From Psilocybe azurescens (Eukaryota; Basidiomycota; Agaricomycetes; Agaricales; Agrocybaceae), in assembly GCA_023853785.1 (NCBI GenBank), contig JAJIRX010000290.1, positions 1 through 64,000 of the forward strand: a stretch of 64,000 bases of DNA. Reading direction: 5' to 3'. The notes under the pieces were generated by a model. That model saw only the letters and a program-made list of their open reading frames with translations. It did not search any database and had not been told where the DNA came from. Every line of letters begins with the position of its first letter. The first letter of the stretch is position 1. Below are positions 35,291-45,723 of the stretch, one piece after another. The translations under genes and the position numbers were made by a program.

Positions 35291-35523
35291 TAAGAGAGAT
35301 CACCCTTACTATTCAAGTGCCTTGTGTGTACTAGCCTGTAAACGTTCTCTAGCTACTAGTGATCACCCCAGAGCGATCGTCTAAGTCTGTACTCTGCTAA
35401 ACTAGTTATTGTAATAAGCCTTACGAGCTTACCCTCCCAGATTGAACTGATCAATATAAATATTTGATTGGGTGTTGTGTATTGGGCAATTACAAAGTCA
35501 CCCCGCACTAAACATCTCAACGT

Positions 35524-36060
35524 ACCACCACGGCGACAGCGAGGATGACAGGGACGACCACGACCACGCAATGACGGCAGCAACACGTACCACAACACGT
35601 ATGGATGGCAGCGACATGTACCACGACATGTACAGACAACACCGACAACGACACTGACACTGACAACGACACCAACACCAACAATGACACCAACACCAAC
35701 AACGACAATGACACCAACACCAACAACGACAATGACACCAACACCAACAACAACACCAACACCAACAACAACACCAACAAGCAATGACACCAACACCAAC
35801 AACAACACCAACACCAACAACAACACCAACAACGACAATGACACCAACACCAACAACAACACCAACACCAACAACAACACCAACACCAACAACAACACCA
35901 ACACCAACACCAACAACAACACCAACACCAACACCAACACCAACAACAACAACACCAACACCAACAACAACACCAACACCAACAACAACACCAACACGTA
36001 CCACAGCGGGTACGGCCGACAACAACACCTGACAGCAACACCGACACATACAACAACGGG
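35524..36060 (+). repeat. ACCAACACCAACAAC minisatellite (T-N-T-N-N coding pattern)
   Basis: Tandem 12- and 15-bp units of ACCAAC/AAC run from about 35660 to 35995, bordered by GTACCAC-AACACGTA-type units at 35521-35630 and 35996-36060. The strand asymmetry is extreme (almost no T on the plus strand). All three plus frames are open; one would give T-N-T-N-N, another T-P-T-P-T-T. I see no evidence for a gene. It is the continuation of the locus interrupted by repeat copy 3. Confidence 0.85.
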
Positions 36061-36239
36061 TACAGCCCACGATGTCGATAACATGGACAACAACACCACC
36101 AATGTACGCTCCACCCCCTTTTCCGTTGTTTCTTTTCTTTTTTTTCTTTTTTTGTTTCTTTTTTTATTATGTTTTTATTTTATTTTTACCTGTATATAAT
36201 CATGTAGTATATAGTTTTTAATATATTATATTACATTGT

Positions 36240-36852
36240 CACATAAATTTAAGCTAAGATTAAAGTATTCCAGTTGGAATCCAATTGGATTCCATTCCAT
36301 TCCATTCCATGTGAATTTAAAGTTGGACTTAGTGAAATTTACAAAGTCAGATAATAATGTAGCATATAGTTTTCAATATATTATATCACATTGTTACATA
36401 CATGAATTAAAGATAAGATTGAAGTATTATCCTAGTGACCTAGCTTCCTTAATATGGCTCCCAAAGCTTCCAAGAACACTGCTACTGTCCCTAACTCCCC
36501 TCCCAAGTCTGCAATTAAACCAGTGACAGTCCACTGGACATGCACTGGACTCCACTGGACAGAGCACTCTTGGATCTGGTCTAATTAAGTGCTGAGAGTC
36601 CGGTGGAAGTCCACTGGAAGTCCAACAGAAGTCCAATGGACTGGACAGTCCGGCCAGTCCACCTGTTTTCTGTCTTGAAGTGACTTGACCAGACTTTGAC
36701 TGGAATTTGGCCGGACTCTGACTGGACTGGTAGCGGAATTTTGTCAAGTCCAATGGAATCCGTTGGATGTCCAATGGACTGTCCATTGGAATTGGCTGGG
36801 TCCGGTGAAAGTCTGTTGGAGTCCAACAGAATATGGGGGCACTGTAAAGTAC
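36240..36852. mobile_element. TCCA-N-TGGA-rich element (third of its kind)
   Basis: Left part 36265-36310 has CCAGTTGGAATCCAATTGGA and a TTCCA run. Right part 36525-36835 is packed with GTCCACTGG, GTCCAATGGA and GTCCAACAGA units and ends GGGGGCACTGTAAAG, the complement of the CTTTAC...GCCCCC start seen at 28796 and close to the end of the element at 24115. The core is AT-rich. No ORF and no target duplication found. The left limit is approximate. Confidence 0.5.
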
Positions 36853-37495
36853 ACCTCAATCCCTATTCTTTATTATACATAAGACTATGGTTCTTTATCT
36901 AAGAAGGAAATATATATATCTCTCCCCCTATGCACTCATACCTTAGTTGCTATCATTACAGACTGAGGTATGCCCATTATTTATATGGACCATTTATTAT
37001 ATATCTGACAGACTCATAGTTTACTTATTCTGTCTGTCTAGGTCTAGATTTTCTACAATATCAAAGCAAATTTACAAAATATTTGTGATCTTGCTGACAA
37101 TGTGGTTAAACCTCTTGATTCTATATCCTCCATACTTTGTCCTTGATTCATCAACTACAGCCAAGACAATATCAAAGGGGCTAAGACCCCCAGCATGTAA
37201 TATTGCAAGAACTTGGGTAAACTAGAGTGAGCTGCCGCAGCTGGTGGCTCATGCCTTGCTTGCCAAAAATGATATTACAAGGTGCGGGAATAGCTTATCT
37301 TCCGGTCACATGTTAAGGTATTACAAGGAAATTTTGCATGCTCGGCTTGTGAGAATCTTGAAGCCAAGTCACTTTAACTAATATAAAATGGACGTTGAAT
37401 TCTATTACAATATGAATTAATAGAATAGCCTAACATATATATGTCGTTGTCACTATCACTTGAGTATTCGAGAAAAGTCTCCCTGGCTCCTCCTG
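36853..37495. other. no gene seen
   Basis: AT-rich DNA after the TCCA-type element. A plus-strand frame at 36947-37225 has no motif or splice context that supports a gene. Confidence 0.35.
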
Positions 37496-37947
37496 AAATT
37501 CCTAAAACTCGTATGATGCTGAGCTTGACGGAGGAATGAATGTGACAGAAGAAGCATCCCCTGGCTTGGGGTCTAGGGCGGTCCCTGGCACTGAAACAAT
37601 AGGTGGAGGGTCGCAATTTGCAGTAGATGTTGGAGATGTTGCAGTGACTAGAAAAACCGAAAAGCGGCAGTCGGTGCTGACATGACCACTCAAAGGATTG
37701 TGTGTACTTCGAAATTTTGGTATACTTAGAGGTGATGCTGAAGGCTGAATATCAGGATCTGAGGTGGAGGCATTGGGAATATAAGATACGAGCTCAACAG
37801 GTGATGATGGTCAAGGCAGAAGTTATACGACACAGGCGCCACTGTATGAACCTGAATTCGAACGCTATTTCGGGCATTGGTTTACAACAATGATTCCTTT
37901 ATGATGTGATGCCTAGAAGGAGGAGCACCCGGCTTTTGAGACGCCAT
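37496..37947 (-). pseudogene. small Ser/Pro-rich gene relic, unknown
   Basis: A minus-strand ATG at 37947 opens M-A-S-Q-K-P-G-A-P-P-S-R-H-H-I, followed by a possible intron (GTAAAC near 37885 to CAG near 37841). A second coding-like segment near 37785-37530 is rich in S, P and T (S-T-S-D-P-D-I-Q-P-S-A-S-P-L) and ends A-S-Y-E-F with a stop. The two parts are in conflicting frames at about 37815. Coding bias is visible; identity is unknown. Confidence 0.3.
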
Positions 37948-37949
37948 AA

Positions 37950-39333
37950 TAGTACCGCCATTTTGTTTTGCGGTCGATATGTTCCGTCATTCAAGCCTTT
38001 GTTCTCCTCACAATCTTCGTCAATAAAAGGTGTTTTTGAAAACACTTCAACTCTCCAAGTGAGACTCCGCTTTTCCAGGCTAGCGCGCAGCTTTGAAAGT
38101 TTCGTGTATATGACCCTTACACATATTGGTGGTTTAAGATGGATGAGACAAGAGTCAACACTATTTAAATCGTACAGCACGCATAATGGAAGATCCAGAG
38201 CACAAGCAAGCAAGCAACAATGTCCGCAGATATCAAATAAGCTCGAGCTGTAGCCAGAGTGAAAGTGTCAAACAGGTCGTCTACGTTTAGTATTGTGTAT
38301 CTGCTGTTCCAAGAGCGTTGTGTATGTCCCAGGGCCAGTATCAGAGACGGGCAATGTGTCCAGAGCGCAACCAGAGCAGCCAATTGCCCAAGTTGGAGCA
38401 AAGTTGGAGTGACGACTCTCAAGGCCTCACGCGCACGAGTGGCAAGAGTCGGTGTCTGAGTTTGAAACACTGTCTGGGATTAAAGTGTTGACCCGACCAT
38501 TTCCGAGCCTGTGAACGCGTCTTTAACGACGCCGCGACGCGGTTCATGTCTCTTTGGACTTTTGCACACATGCACCGTGTTCCTCTCTTTCTGCGAGATC
38601 TAATGTCTGAGTCGTTAAATTCTTTAACATGCTATATCATGTCCATGACTCGAGCTACTTGACATTGTCTTTTTCTGCGCCGAGTACTTGGCTTGGTATC
38701 CGCAGTGAGGATGTAACGTCGATCCGACAACCTGTAAGCCAAGTTCATACACTTATATACTTCTTACACATGTCATACAAATTAAAAAATCTCCACTCAC
38801 AGTCTAATCATCGTCTTTCTTTTTCAACGTTCAGCAAATGGACTGACCGGTCGAGCGGCTTGCTGTTCTGATTCAAATTGCCAACTTGTCAAGTCACTTG
38901 TTCTTTGAGAGGCATGGACCTTCTGCGCATCTATTCATGAAAGAAACAGATAGCGCGGCCGAATTTTCTCAACAGGCATGTCGTTTTTGGCCAACATGAT
39001 TCAGCCGTTCTGCGTGAATCCAGTGGTTGAAAGGAAAAGCTCCTTAGTCAATCGCCATTCTGTCGCCGCCTGTCAAGGAATTGATGCGTTCGATCCCTCA
39101 CTGGTTCACCTGCTTAAAAGGATGTGACAATCAAATGTTTTTGCCATGTGGTTGCCTCGCCGTTCTCTCATCGAGGCCAAACATCTAACGCTACATCTAC
39201 GATTGCTCCAGTTTCTCAAAGGTTTGGGCTATAAATTTGGTCAGAATGGCGGCATTTAGCAGGCTTCAATACTTTGATTTGAACGTTATCAACCACTTCT
39301 CTGACTTCTCAACTACCTTTATATTTTCCAAAC
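37950..39333. other. intergenic region left of the HMG-box gene
   Basis: Open frames on both strands overlap (for example 37906-38253 plus and 37899-38213 minus) without motifs. The part next to 39334 probably contains the promoter and 5' UTR of the HMG-box gene. No repeat or RNA gene recognised. Confidence 0.3.
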
Positions 39334-40782
39334 ATGCCTGCATTCCGCAATGTCGCACCCTTCCGACATTCAGGACGACTCGCAAGTCACATACCGGTCA
39401 CTTACGACAGTACGTTGAAGTGCTAATTTTGTTTCTCCTTCACCATTGCTATCATCATTTGATTCTGCAGAGGATGGCTGGCAAGTCGCCGATCACGAGG
39501 TCAAGATCGAGCCCTTTTGATGTGTCGATTCAGATCCCTTCATCTCTTTCACCCTCTCTCATTTCACCCTTGCCATCTAATTTTGAGCATGCATCTCCCA
39601 TTTCCAAATCAGAGAACCCAGCGTCTCCCCTTGCAGATCCTCCCTTCGATGTCGACGCACCTTCCACTGTCCCATCGCGTAAGAATAGTCATGCGCGTCG
39701 TCGCGACCCAGGTCATATCCCCGACCCCGCAATGCCTTCATTTTCTTCCGCTCTGCATACATTAATAGCGGATCTGCCACCGGGGAGGGACAACAGAATG
39801 AACTCAGCAGGCATGCAGGGAAAGTCTGGAACAAGATGACAGAGGAAGAGAAGCGACCTTTTGCGAGTTCGCAGCGATTGAGAAGGAGGAGCATCAAGCG
39901 AAACACCCCGGCTATGTGTATTCTCCTGGACGCAGTGGTGGCAAGAGGAAACCGAAGCCGTTCAGCGCAGCTGTGAAGAAGGGAAAGGCCTCGACAGTCC
40001 TTAAATGCAATCGGTCCCCGTTATCGGATACACTCTCCGAACCGTCTTCGCCTGTCTCGCTAAATGTGCCGACTGCTTACCTTCCCAATAAATCTGGCGC
40101 AGCTGCTCAACGCGCCGTTCGTGGGCTTTCACAGACTCCGTTGTCAGATTCATTTATTCAACACTCTCCAATCTCTAACGAACTTCAGTATCCTACATAT
40201 TTCTTCTCCGGAAACAACGGTGTTCCTCCTCTTCCTCATACTGAGATCCCAGAGCTGGAATGTACCCCAAGGATCAAACAAGAGGTACATTAAGCCAATC
40301 ACGTCTCAATACCTCATTTATGCTTACATTCTCAACAGGAATTTCTTGAGGGCGAACGTGAACCACCTTCGCCGTTCCATCCCCACCTCGATCCCGTAAC
40401 GGGGCAATATGCGTACCAGCAATACACCCACGACTTCATGTCTGCATCCATGCCTACACTCCCACTCATGTCTCCATCTTCCGAATTTTACAACAACCCT
40501 GTCGTTAACATCCATCTGGTCACAGCTATCGACCCCCGTGCATGTTCCTATCCTCCCACACCTTCGCCATTGCTATGTGATAGTCCTTATCCTAGTGCCG
40601 ACTACTTGGTGTCATCGAACTACCCATTCGATGACGAAGGCGACTTAGAGATGCAGCAATACACCAACGACTTGACGAAGCAAGCGGAGGTGGCTTCCAA
40701 GTCTACCTATTGCGATTTTGGAATGGAGGAGAATCAAGACGCGTTCGTCAAGCAATTCTTCGATTTCGATCTTTGTACTTGA
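39334..40782 (+). pseudogene. HMG-box (MATA_HMG/SOX-like) transcription factor, two frameshifts in the HMG box
   Basis: HMG-box proteins bend DNA; in basidiomycetes this type includes mating, fruiting and stress regulators. From an ATG at 39334 (M-P-A-F-R-N-V) an intron ends at CTGCAG near 39470, and a Ser/Pro-rich stretch follows. Within the box, H-I-P-D-P-A-M (about 39715) slips one base into N-A-F-I-F-F-R-S-A-Y-I, R-H-A-G-K-V-W-N-K-M-T and E-E-E-K-R-P-F. A second slip near 39853 leads to A-A-I-E-K-E-E-H-Q-A-K-H-P-G-Y. The rest is intact: K-R-K-P-K-P-F tail, an intron at 40285-40338, then a long Pro/Tyr-rich activation-like C-terminus ending F-F-D-F-D-L-C-T. Either a recent pseudogene or two single-base assembly errors. 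Confidence 0.75.
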
Positions 40783-41078
40783 CTTTCTCAACTTTTGGAC
40801 ACCGTTCTATTTCTGTCCTGTGCTTGCACGTACATTTCCCATAAAACATATATTCCACACATCTTAGAAATTGTCCTGTAACTAGACGCCATGACGTTGG
40901 CTTTTCTTCTTTCTATCGCATCGTCCCCATCCCATCTCCCTATAGCTTATGCTACTGATAATTATGTTAAACGATATTTATTGCCCAAGATAAGAGAGAA
41001 ATCCTAATTAACTACAGGAATATTATATGATGAGAAAGCTGGGTTCGTAATATTGGGTATTAATGTAGTGCGATGGAC
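40783..41078. other. convergent 3' ends of the HMG-box and CsbD-like genes
   Basis: About 300 bp of AT-rich DNA between two converging genes, presumably holding both 3' UTRs. No further feature. Confidence 0.4.
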
Positions 41079-41524
41079 TTAGAACTTATTGGCTTCTTGC
41101 TGAGCCTGACCCTTGTCATGTTGGATGTTTCCTGAAAATCGAATGCATTTGAGATCCTCTTCCACCTAACAATAGAACAAGTTATACATACCTGAAAACT
41201 CTTGTGCCCTGTCACCAGTGAGTGCACCGACAACAGCGTCTTTCTTGCCTGCTAGCCGATCTGCAGTACCTTCGACGTAGGCTTTGGCCTGAGCGGCGTT
41301 ATATTCAGCTTCGCCAGCGGCGTGCTCCTCCTTTCCGGATTGCTGCCATGATGTAGCGCCTGTGACATTGCCGATGGCCTCCACAACTGTTCCTTTCACT
41401 GAGTGAATTTGACCGTTGATCTTACTATAATTAGAATATTAGCGTCGTCCTACCACTGAGTCAAATTATGAAGGACAAACCTGGGCTCCCCTGAGGCAGT
41501 ATTGTCGACTGATTGAGATGCCAT
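41079..41524 (-). CDS. CsbD-like small stress protein, copy 1
   Basis: CsbD-like proteins are small hydrophilic proteins induced by stress; fungal members are common, with unclear biochemistry. Three exons on the minus strand: 41524-41481 ([14 protein letters not shown]), 41424-41192 and 41131-41079. Introns are GT-AG (41480-41425 and 41191-41132). Exon 2 carries [14 protein letters not shown] and [12 protein letters not shown], then the Ala/Glu-rich repeat with H-A-A-G-E-A-E-Y and a second G-K-K-D-A-V-V-G. The end is [13 protein letters not shown]. All frames join without stops. It is divergent from the second copy at 45121, with a dead transposon between them. Confidence 0.85.
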
Positions 41525-41589
41525 TGTTATTTTCGAGTGGGGTTGATTGAAGTACAGTCATTCACCGCCCAATGAGGCACCATGTGATA

Positions 41590-42046
41590 GTGAGACAATT
41601 AAACTTGTTTCCATCTTCCTGAGATGACAAGTGCACTTTTCATCTCGAAATAAAGTGCACCGGAATTGTAGAAATAATGTATATCGACATATGTAACAAT
41701 TTTGGGAAATTAATGGCTAATAATTTCGGAACATCCAATGTTCTGTTTGAGATTTCGCCAATTTACAGGAACTTGAATTTTTTGATGGACAACAAACAGT
41801 TTTGAAGCAATATTAAGGAGGTAATCACTTGTAATAATTGCTTTAGTATTAAGAGACTTTTTCAGGCTGAAACTACACTTCTCTCAGTTGAATTGACTGT
41901 GCAAAACTCAAGAAACTGTGCAAAATTGCGGTCAAACTCATGGTGAATGCATGTCCATTGTGCAAGAGTTTTTATATATACCAGTGTCATTTTCGGACCT
42001 CAGTATCTCAACCCCACACTATTCTTCATTGCACCTTACCCTTCCA
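41590..42046. other. 5' flank of the pogo-type transposase gene
   Basis: Between the CsbD gene promoter and the transposase start. It contains a small imperfect palindrome AAGTGCACTTTT...AAAGTGCAC (about 41629-41660) and CTGTGCAAAA repeated at 41898 and 41916. I found no matching inverted repeat on the right side, so the transposon ends are not defined. Confidence 0.4.
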
Positions 42047-44356
42047 ATGGCTGGCCGCACCAAATCTGATGCAGAAAAGGCTGCAGTCAATGAGCGAGAA
42101 CGTGCTCATCTTATGTCACGTGCACTCAAGGCTTATCTTGCTGAGCTTGAGAAACCAGACCCTCGTACTCGTCGTGGACTTCGCACAATCTGTAAAGATT
42201 TTGAGAAGTTATATTTTGATGAGAAAGGTGTCAAAATCCACCTTAGTCATGCCACCTTGGCTCGCTTGTCTGCTGGTGGCCGCACTCGTACAGAGGCCCA
42301 GGAATTCCGTCGTTGGCTCACAGACATTGAGGAAGAGCTTGTTGTTAACTTCCTTATTGAGATTGGTCGGCGAGGTTGGCCTGAGAGCCACCGTCGTATC
42401 AAAGAGCATGTTGACCTCATTGTTCGTGCTCGCATTGGGGCCAAATTTCCACTGGAAGGTGTGGGCAAGAATTGGACAGCTCGTTTCATGCAGCGACATT
42501 CTGATCGTGTTAAGATGGTGGACTCTCGTCCTCTTGAAGACAAACGTGGACGGGCTGTTAACCCAAATGCAAATGCCTACTATTGGACCCTTCTTGAGGA
42601 CACTGTCGACAACTACAGGATTAAGCCAGCAACAAGCTTTGGCTCAGATGAAGTTGGAGTCCAGAGTCGTGGTGGAGAGCGCGAGCGTGTTGCCACTTCA
42701 CGCAAAAAGAAAGGACCGCAATACCAACAAAAGGCTGGCACCCGAGAAAACACAACAGTCATTGTAACTATCTGTGCAGACGGGACATCACTGCCACCTG
42801 CTGTCATTTTTAAGGGTGCCGCGTACCAAGTTAGTTGGGGAGAAAATAATCCTCTCAATGCATCGTGAGTCAGCCCCCAAAATCACTCTGTTTTATCTAA
42901 CAGTTAGCTTAGTATTGGGTACCAGAAGAAAGGCTGGACGAGCGGTGAAATTGGAGCTGAATGGATCAAGATCTTCGACGAACAAACCAAGCATAAAGTC
43001 CAGCCAGGCGAATATCGCCTACTCCTCGTGGACGGCCATAACTCCCACTATACTGTCGCCTTCCTTCTTTATGCACGGGAACACTACATTATTGTTCTAT
43101 GCTACATCCCACACTCCACCCACGTCTACCAGGGTCTCGATGTGGTTATCTTCTCACCACTGAAGAAATTCATCGGAGAGGAGCGCGACAAGTGGCTTGA
43201 GAGAACGGGGCAGCTATGGACAAGAATAGCTTCCTCGTTGTCTACGGAAGAGCCCATGTTCGTGCACTCACACCCGAGAATATCAAAGCCGCCTTCAAGA
43301 AGACCGGCATCTGGCCATTTAATCCACACGTTGTCACCACAGACATGCTTGCCCCAAGCACAGAAACATCATGCGAGGCACACGTTCCTGTCCCACCTGA
43401 AGATCCAGCCATCAATGTCCTCAGCGACAATGTTCCGAAAGCTTGCAAAGCTTAATGACACTGAAGAGGTACCTGATGTCATTTCCGATGGCCCGATTGC
43501 TGGTCCATCAATGACCAAACATAATGTGATCAACGGGCGGTTGAGGGACTGTCTCAAACTAAACTTGCTCACCTCATCTCAACCACGTTGACCACATCGC
43601 ATGACACAATGCCCACCACCATCACCCAGACCATCTTCCATCCCAAACCATCTCCTCTCCTTGCCATCGAGCCTAAAACAGAAACTGAGATCCTACTCCT
43701 CGCTGCTCTTCAAGAATACCAGAAAACAAATGAAGACCTCACGAACCGAAACATTGCCCTGCAGGCAGGGAATTTGCTGAATGAAGTTTATTGTGGAAAT
43801 GCGAAAGGCGCACTCCAGTTCCGGGAAGAGAAGAAGGGGAAGAAGGGTCAAAGGACACTTCTAGAGGGTTTGCCATGTCTCTTAACTGGGGATAACTTCT
43901 ACGAGCAGCGAGTAAATCTTGAGAAGGGGCGCCGGGCAGACGAAAGGGAAAAAGAGAGTAGGAAGGATGCAAAAGAGGCCTGGAAAGTGGCAAAGGAGGA
44001 GTGGCAGCGAGCTGAGAACAAGCGCAAAGCATGCAAGGAGCGTGAGGCAGCAAAGTACGAAAGCATTGGCAGCATGGAAAGCTGCCAATGTGAAGACCGG
44101 GCGCCGGACAAGGGGCGTGGGACGAGGGCATGGGCGTGGTGGAGGTGGTGCAACTGGGACTAAAAAGCCCGTTATGGCCGCTATTCCAAAACGGGTTCCT
44201 CCACCGTTGTTGAAGGATTTCCTTGCTGGCCGAAGTGTTCAAGTGCCTGGTGAGGAGGAGGATGGTGAGGAAGACGACGAGGAAGATGAGGAAGAGCCCT
44301 CTGAAAGCGGTGGCAGCGGCAGCGACAACAGCAACGACGACGACGACAGCGAGTGA
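42047..44356 (+). pseudogene. pogo/Tigger-type DDE transposase, frameshifted
   Basis: ATG at 42047 (M-A-G-R-T-K) opens an N-terminal HTH region, then a CENPB-type second HTH (V-V-N-F-L-I-E-I-G-R-R-G-W-P, about 42340-42380). The DDE domain follows: S-D-E-V-G-V-Q at 42641-42664 (first Asp), an intron at 42865-42912, L-L-V-D-G-H-N-S-H near 43026-43050 (second Asp), and Q-G-L-D-V-V near 43129-43148 (third Asp). Frame changes near 43210, 43440, 43590 and 44070 follow. The tail holds a long charged coiled-coil-like segment (43920-44060) and an acidic end with G-E-E-D-D-E-E-D-E-E-E. The catalytic residues survive, the frame does not. Confidence 0.85.
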
Positions 44357-45120
44357 CTCATCTTATCGCCGCTTATCACAGCTGTGACGTGTGATGCCGG
44401 ACTTTGCGTGGGTATCTTATTCACCGTATATGGTCATTTCTGGTTCCTAACATTGATTTCGGCGTAGCAACCCCACTTCTCATTGATTTTGGCTGTTCTT
44501 TTTTTCTTTTACTTATATCGATGATACCCACCCTACTGTACTTGTCATGTTTGTAGAGTCTACATATTTAGATGTATAAAATCTGTGCCATTTTCAGTGT
44601 ATCGTTTGCTGGTGAATGACTGTAGCTTTGATTTACTATGTTGGGTGAGATTGCAATTGGTTGAGTATAACGGGCGATCTGCATTCGTCTTTTATAGGTG
44701 TTTCTCGCTCTGCCTACTGGAGATCGTGAACTATTTAGAATGTCGTAGAATAATATTGGTAAGTATCTATGTCGTGTACTTGGTAGCAATGGAAAATAGA
44801 CGGTGACGTCACCACCATTGCAAGCCATGTACGATGACGCGCTCGGTGACGTTTGCACGCATCATAAGCGCCCCACATTGCCTTATATGGAGCTTCCCAT
44901 CATCACGGCAGTGTTGGAGCCACTTTCGACGTCCTTCAAACATTCCGTAGCATGATAATGAACGGACCTTGACGGAATATACTAGAGATCTTACCACAAT
45001 TGGAAAGCTCGTATGAGCCCTCGAAATGTTATATAAGAGGCTTCAAGATTGAATGTTAGGACATCAGATCTTCATCCCAACTTTCTTATAACCTCATCCA
45101 ATCAAACTAACTCATTTATA
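44357..45120. other. 5' region of CsbD-like copy 2
   Basis: No supported ORF. A TATATAAG element near 45031-45038, about 85 bp before the ATG at 45121, is a plausible TATA box for the CsbD-like gene. The part left of about 44570 probably still belongs to the transposon 3' flank. Confidence 0.4.
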
Positions 45121-45577
45121 ATGGCATCTTCATCCATCAACAATACTGCCTCCGGCGAGCCCAAGTATGTATACAGTTGCACACTAAAAATGGTAGAACA
45201 CGTTCTCAATATAAACTTATCTCTCCAGCAAGACCACTGGTCAATTCCACTCCACCAAGGGCAACATCGTCGAGGCTATCGGCAACGCAACTGGCGCCAC
45301 TTCATGGCAACAGTCCGGAAAAGAAGAGCACGCCGCTGGTGAGGGCCGAATACAAGGCCGCCCAGGCCAAAGGCTACGCCGAGGGCACAGCCGACCGCAT
45401 TACCGGCAAGAAGGACTCCGTCGTAGGAGCAATCACTGGCGACAAGTCCCAGCAGACTGCAGGCAAATAAACTTTCTTATTATACAGGGTTCGCGTTCAT
45501 TAACGTATCTCTTCTTAATAGGCAATGCCCGACACGACAAAGGAGAAGCTCAGCAGGAGATCAACAAGAACGCCTAA
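45121..45577 (+). pseudogene. CsbD-like small stress protein, copy 2, one frameshift and a GC-AG intron
   Basis: Paralogue of the gene at 41079-41524. Exon 1 45121-45164 ([14 protein letters not shown]), GT-AG intron to 45228, exon 2 45229-45462, intron 45463-45531, exon 3 45532-45577 ending [14 protein letters not shown]. The second intron starts GCAAAT instead of GT, where copy 1 has GTATGT. In exon 2 an extra G near 45345 shifts the frame within the conserved H-A-A-G-E-A-E-Y segment; after it G-Y-A-E-G-T-A-D-R and [10 protein letters not shown] continue in the other frame. It could be a sequencing error, otherwise a recent pseudogene. Confidence 0.75.
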
Positions 45578-45723
45578 TTAGACACTCATCATTGTTCGCT
45601 AGCGTTCCCTCCAGCTTTCGTGGATTGCTTCCACTATCTTGGTAGCTTTGCTTATGGAGCATAGTATAAATACTGTAACATATGTAATTTCATGATTTAA
45701 CTCGGATGAATCTACCATCAAAC

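Larger units (their letters stand above)
31988..35519 (+). mobile_element. 1.9-kb LTR-like repeat, copy 3, carrying a Tc1/mariner
   Basis: Ends as in copies 1 and 2, with a perfect 4-bp target duplication ACGT (31984-31987 and 35520-35523). Without the transposon at 33685-35290 the repeat would be about 1.9 kb. It keeps five perfect GCGATCGC octamers (near 32271, 32368, 32626, 32638 and 33186), most of which are GTGATTGC or similar in copy 1. By this measure it is the least mutated copy. The target was the minisatellite locus now split into 31330-31987 and 35520-36060. Confidence 0.85.

Noticed and set aside
28951..35519. Copies 2 and 3 of the 1.9-kb repeat as the two LTRs of one retrotransposon
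   Set aside because: Each copy has its own, different 4-bp target duplication (CCGG and ACGT) on both sides, and the 1.1 kb between them has no retroelement coding sequence.
35356..36114. Long minus-strand ORF of V/L/G repeats
   Set aside because: Complement of the ACCAAC minisatellite running into repeat copy 3; openness follows from composition.
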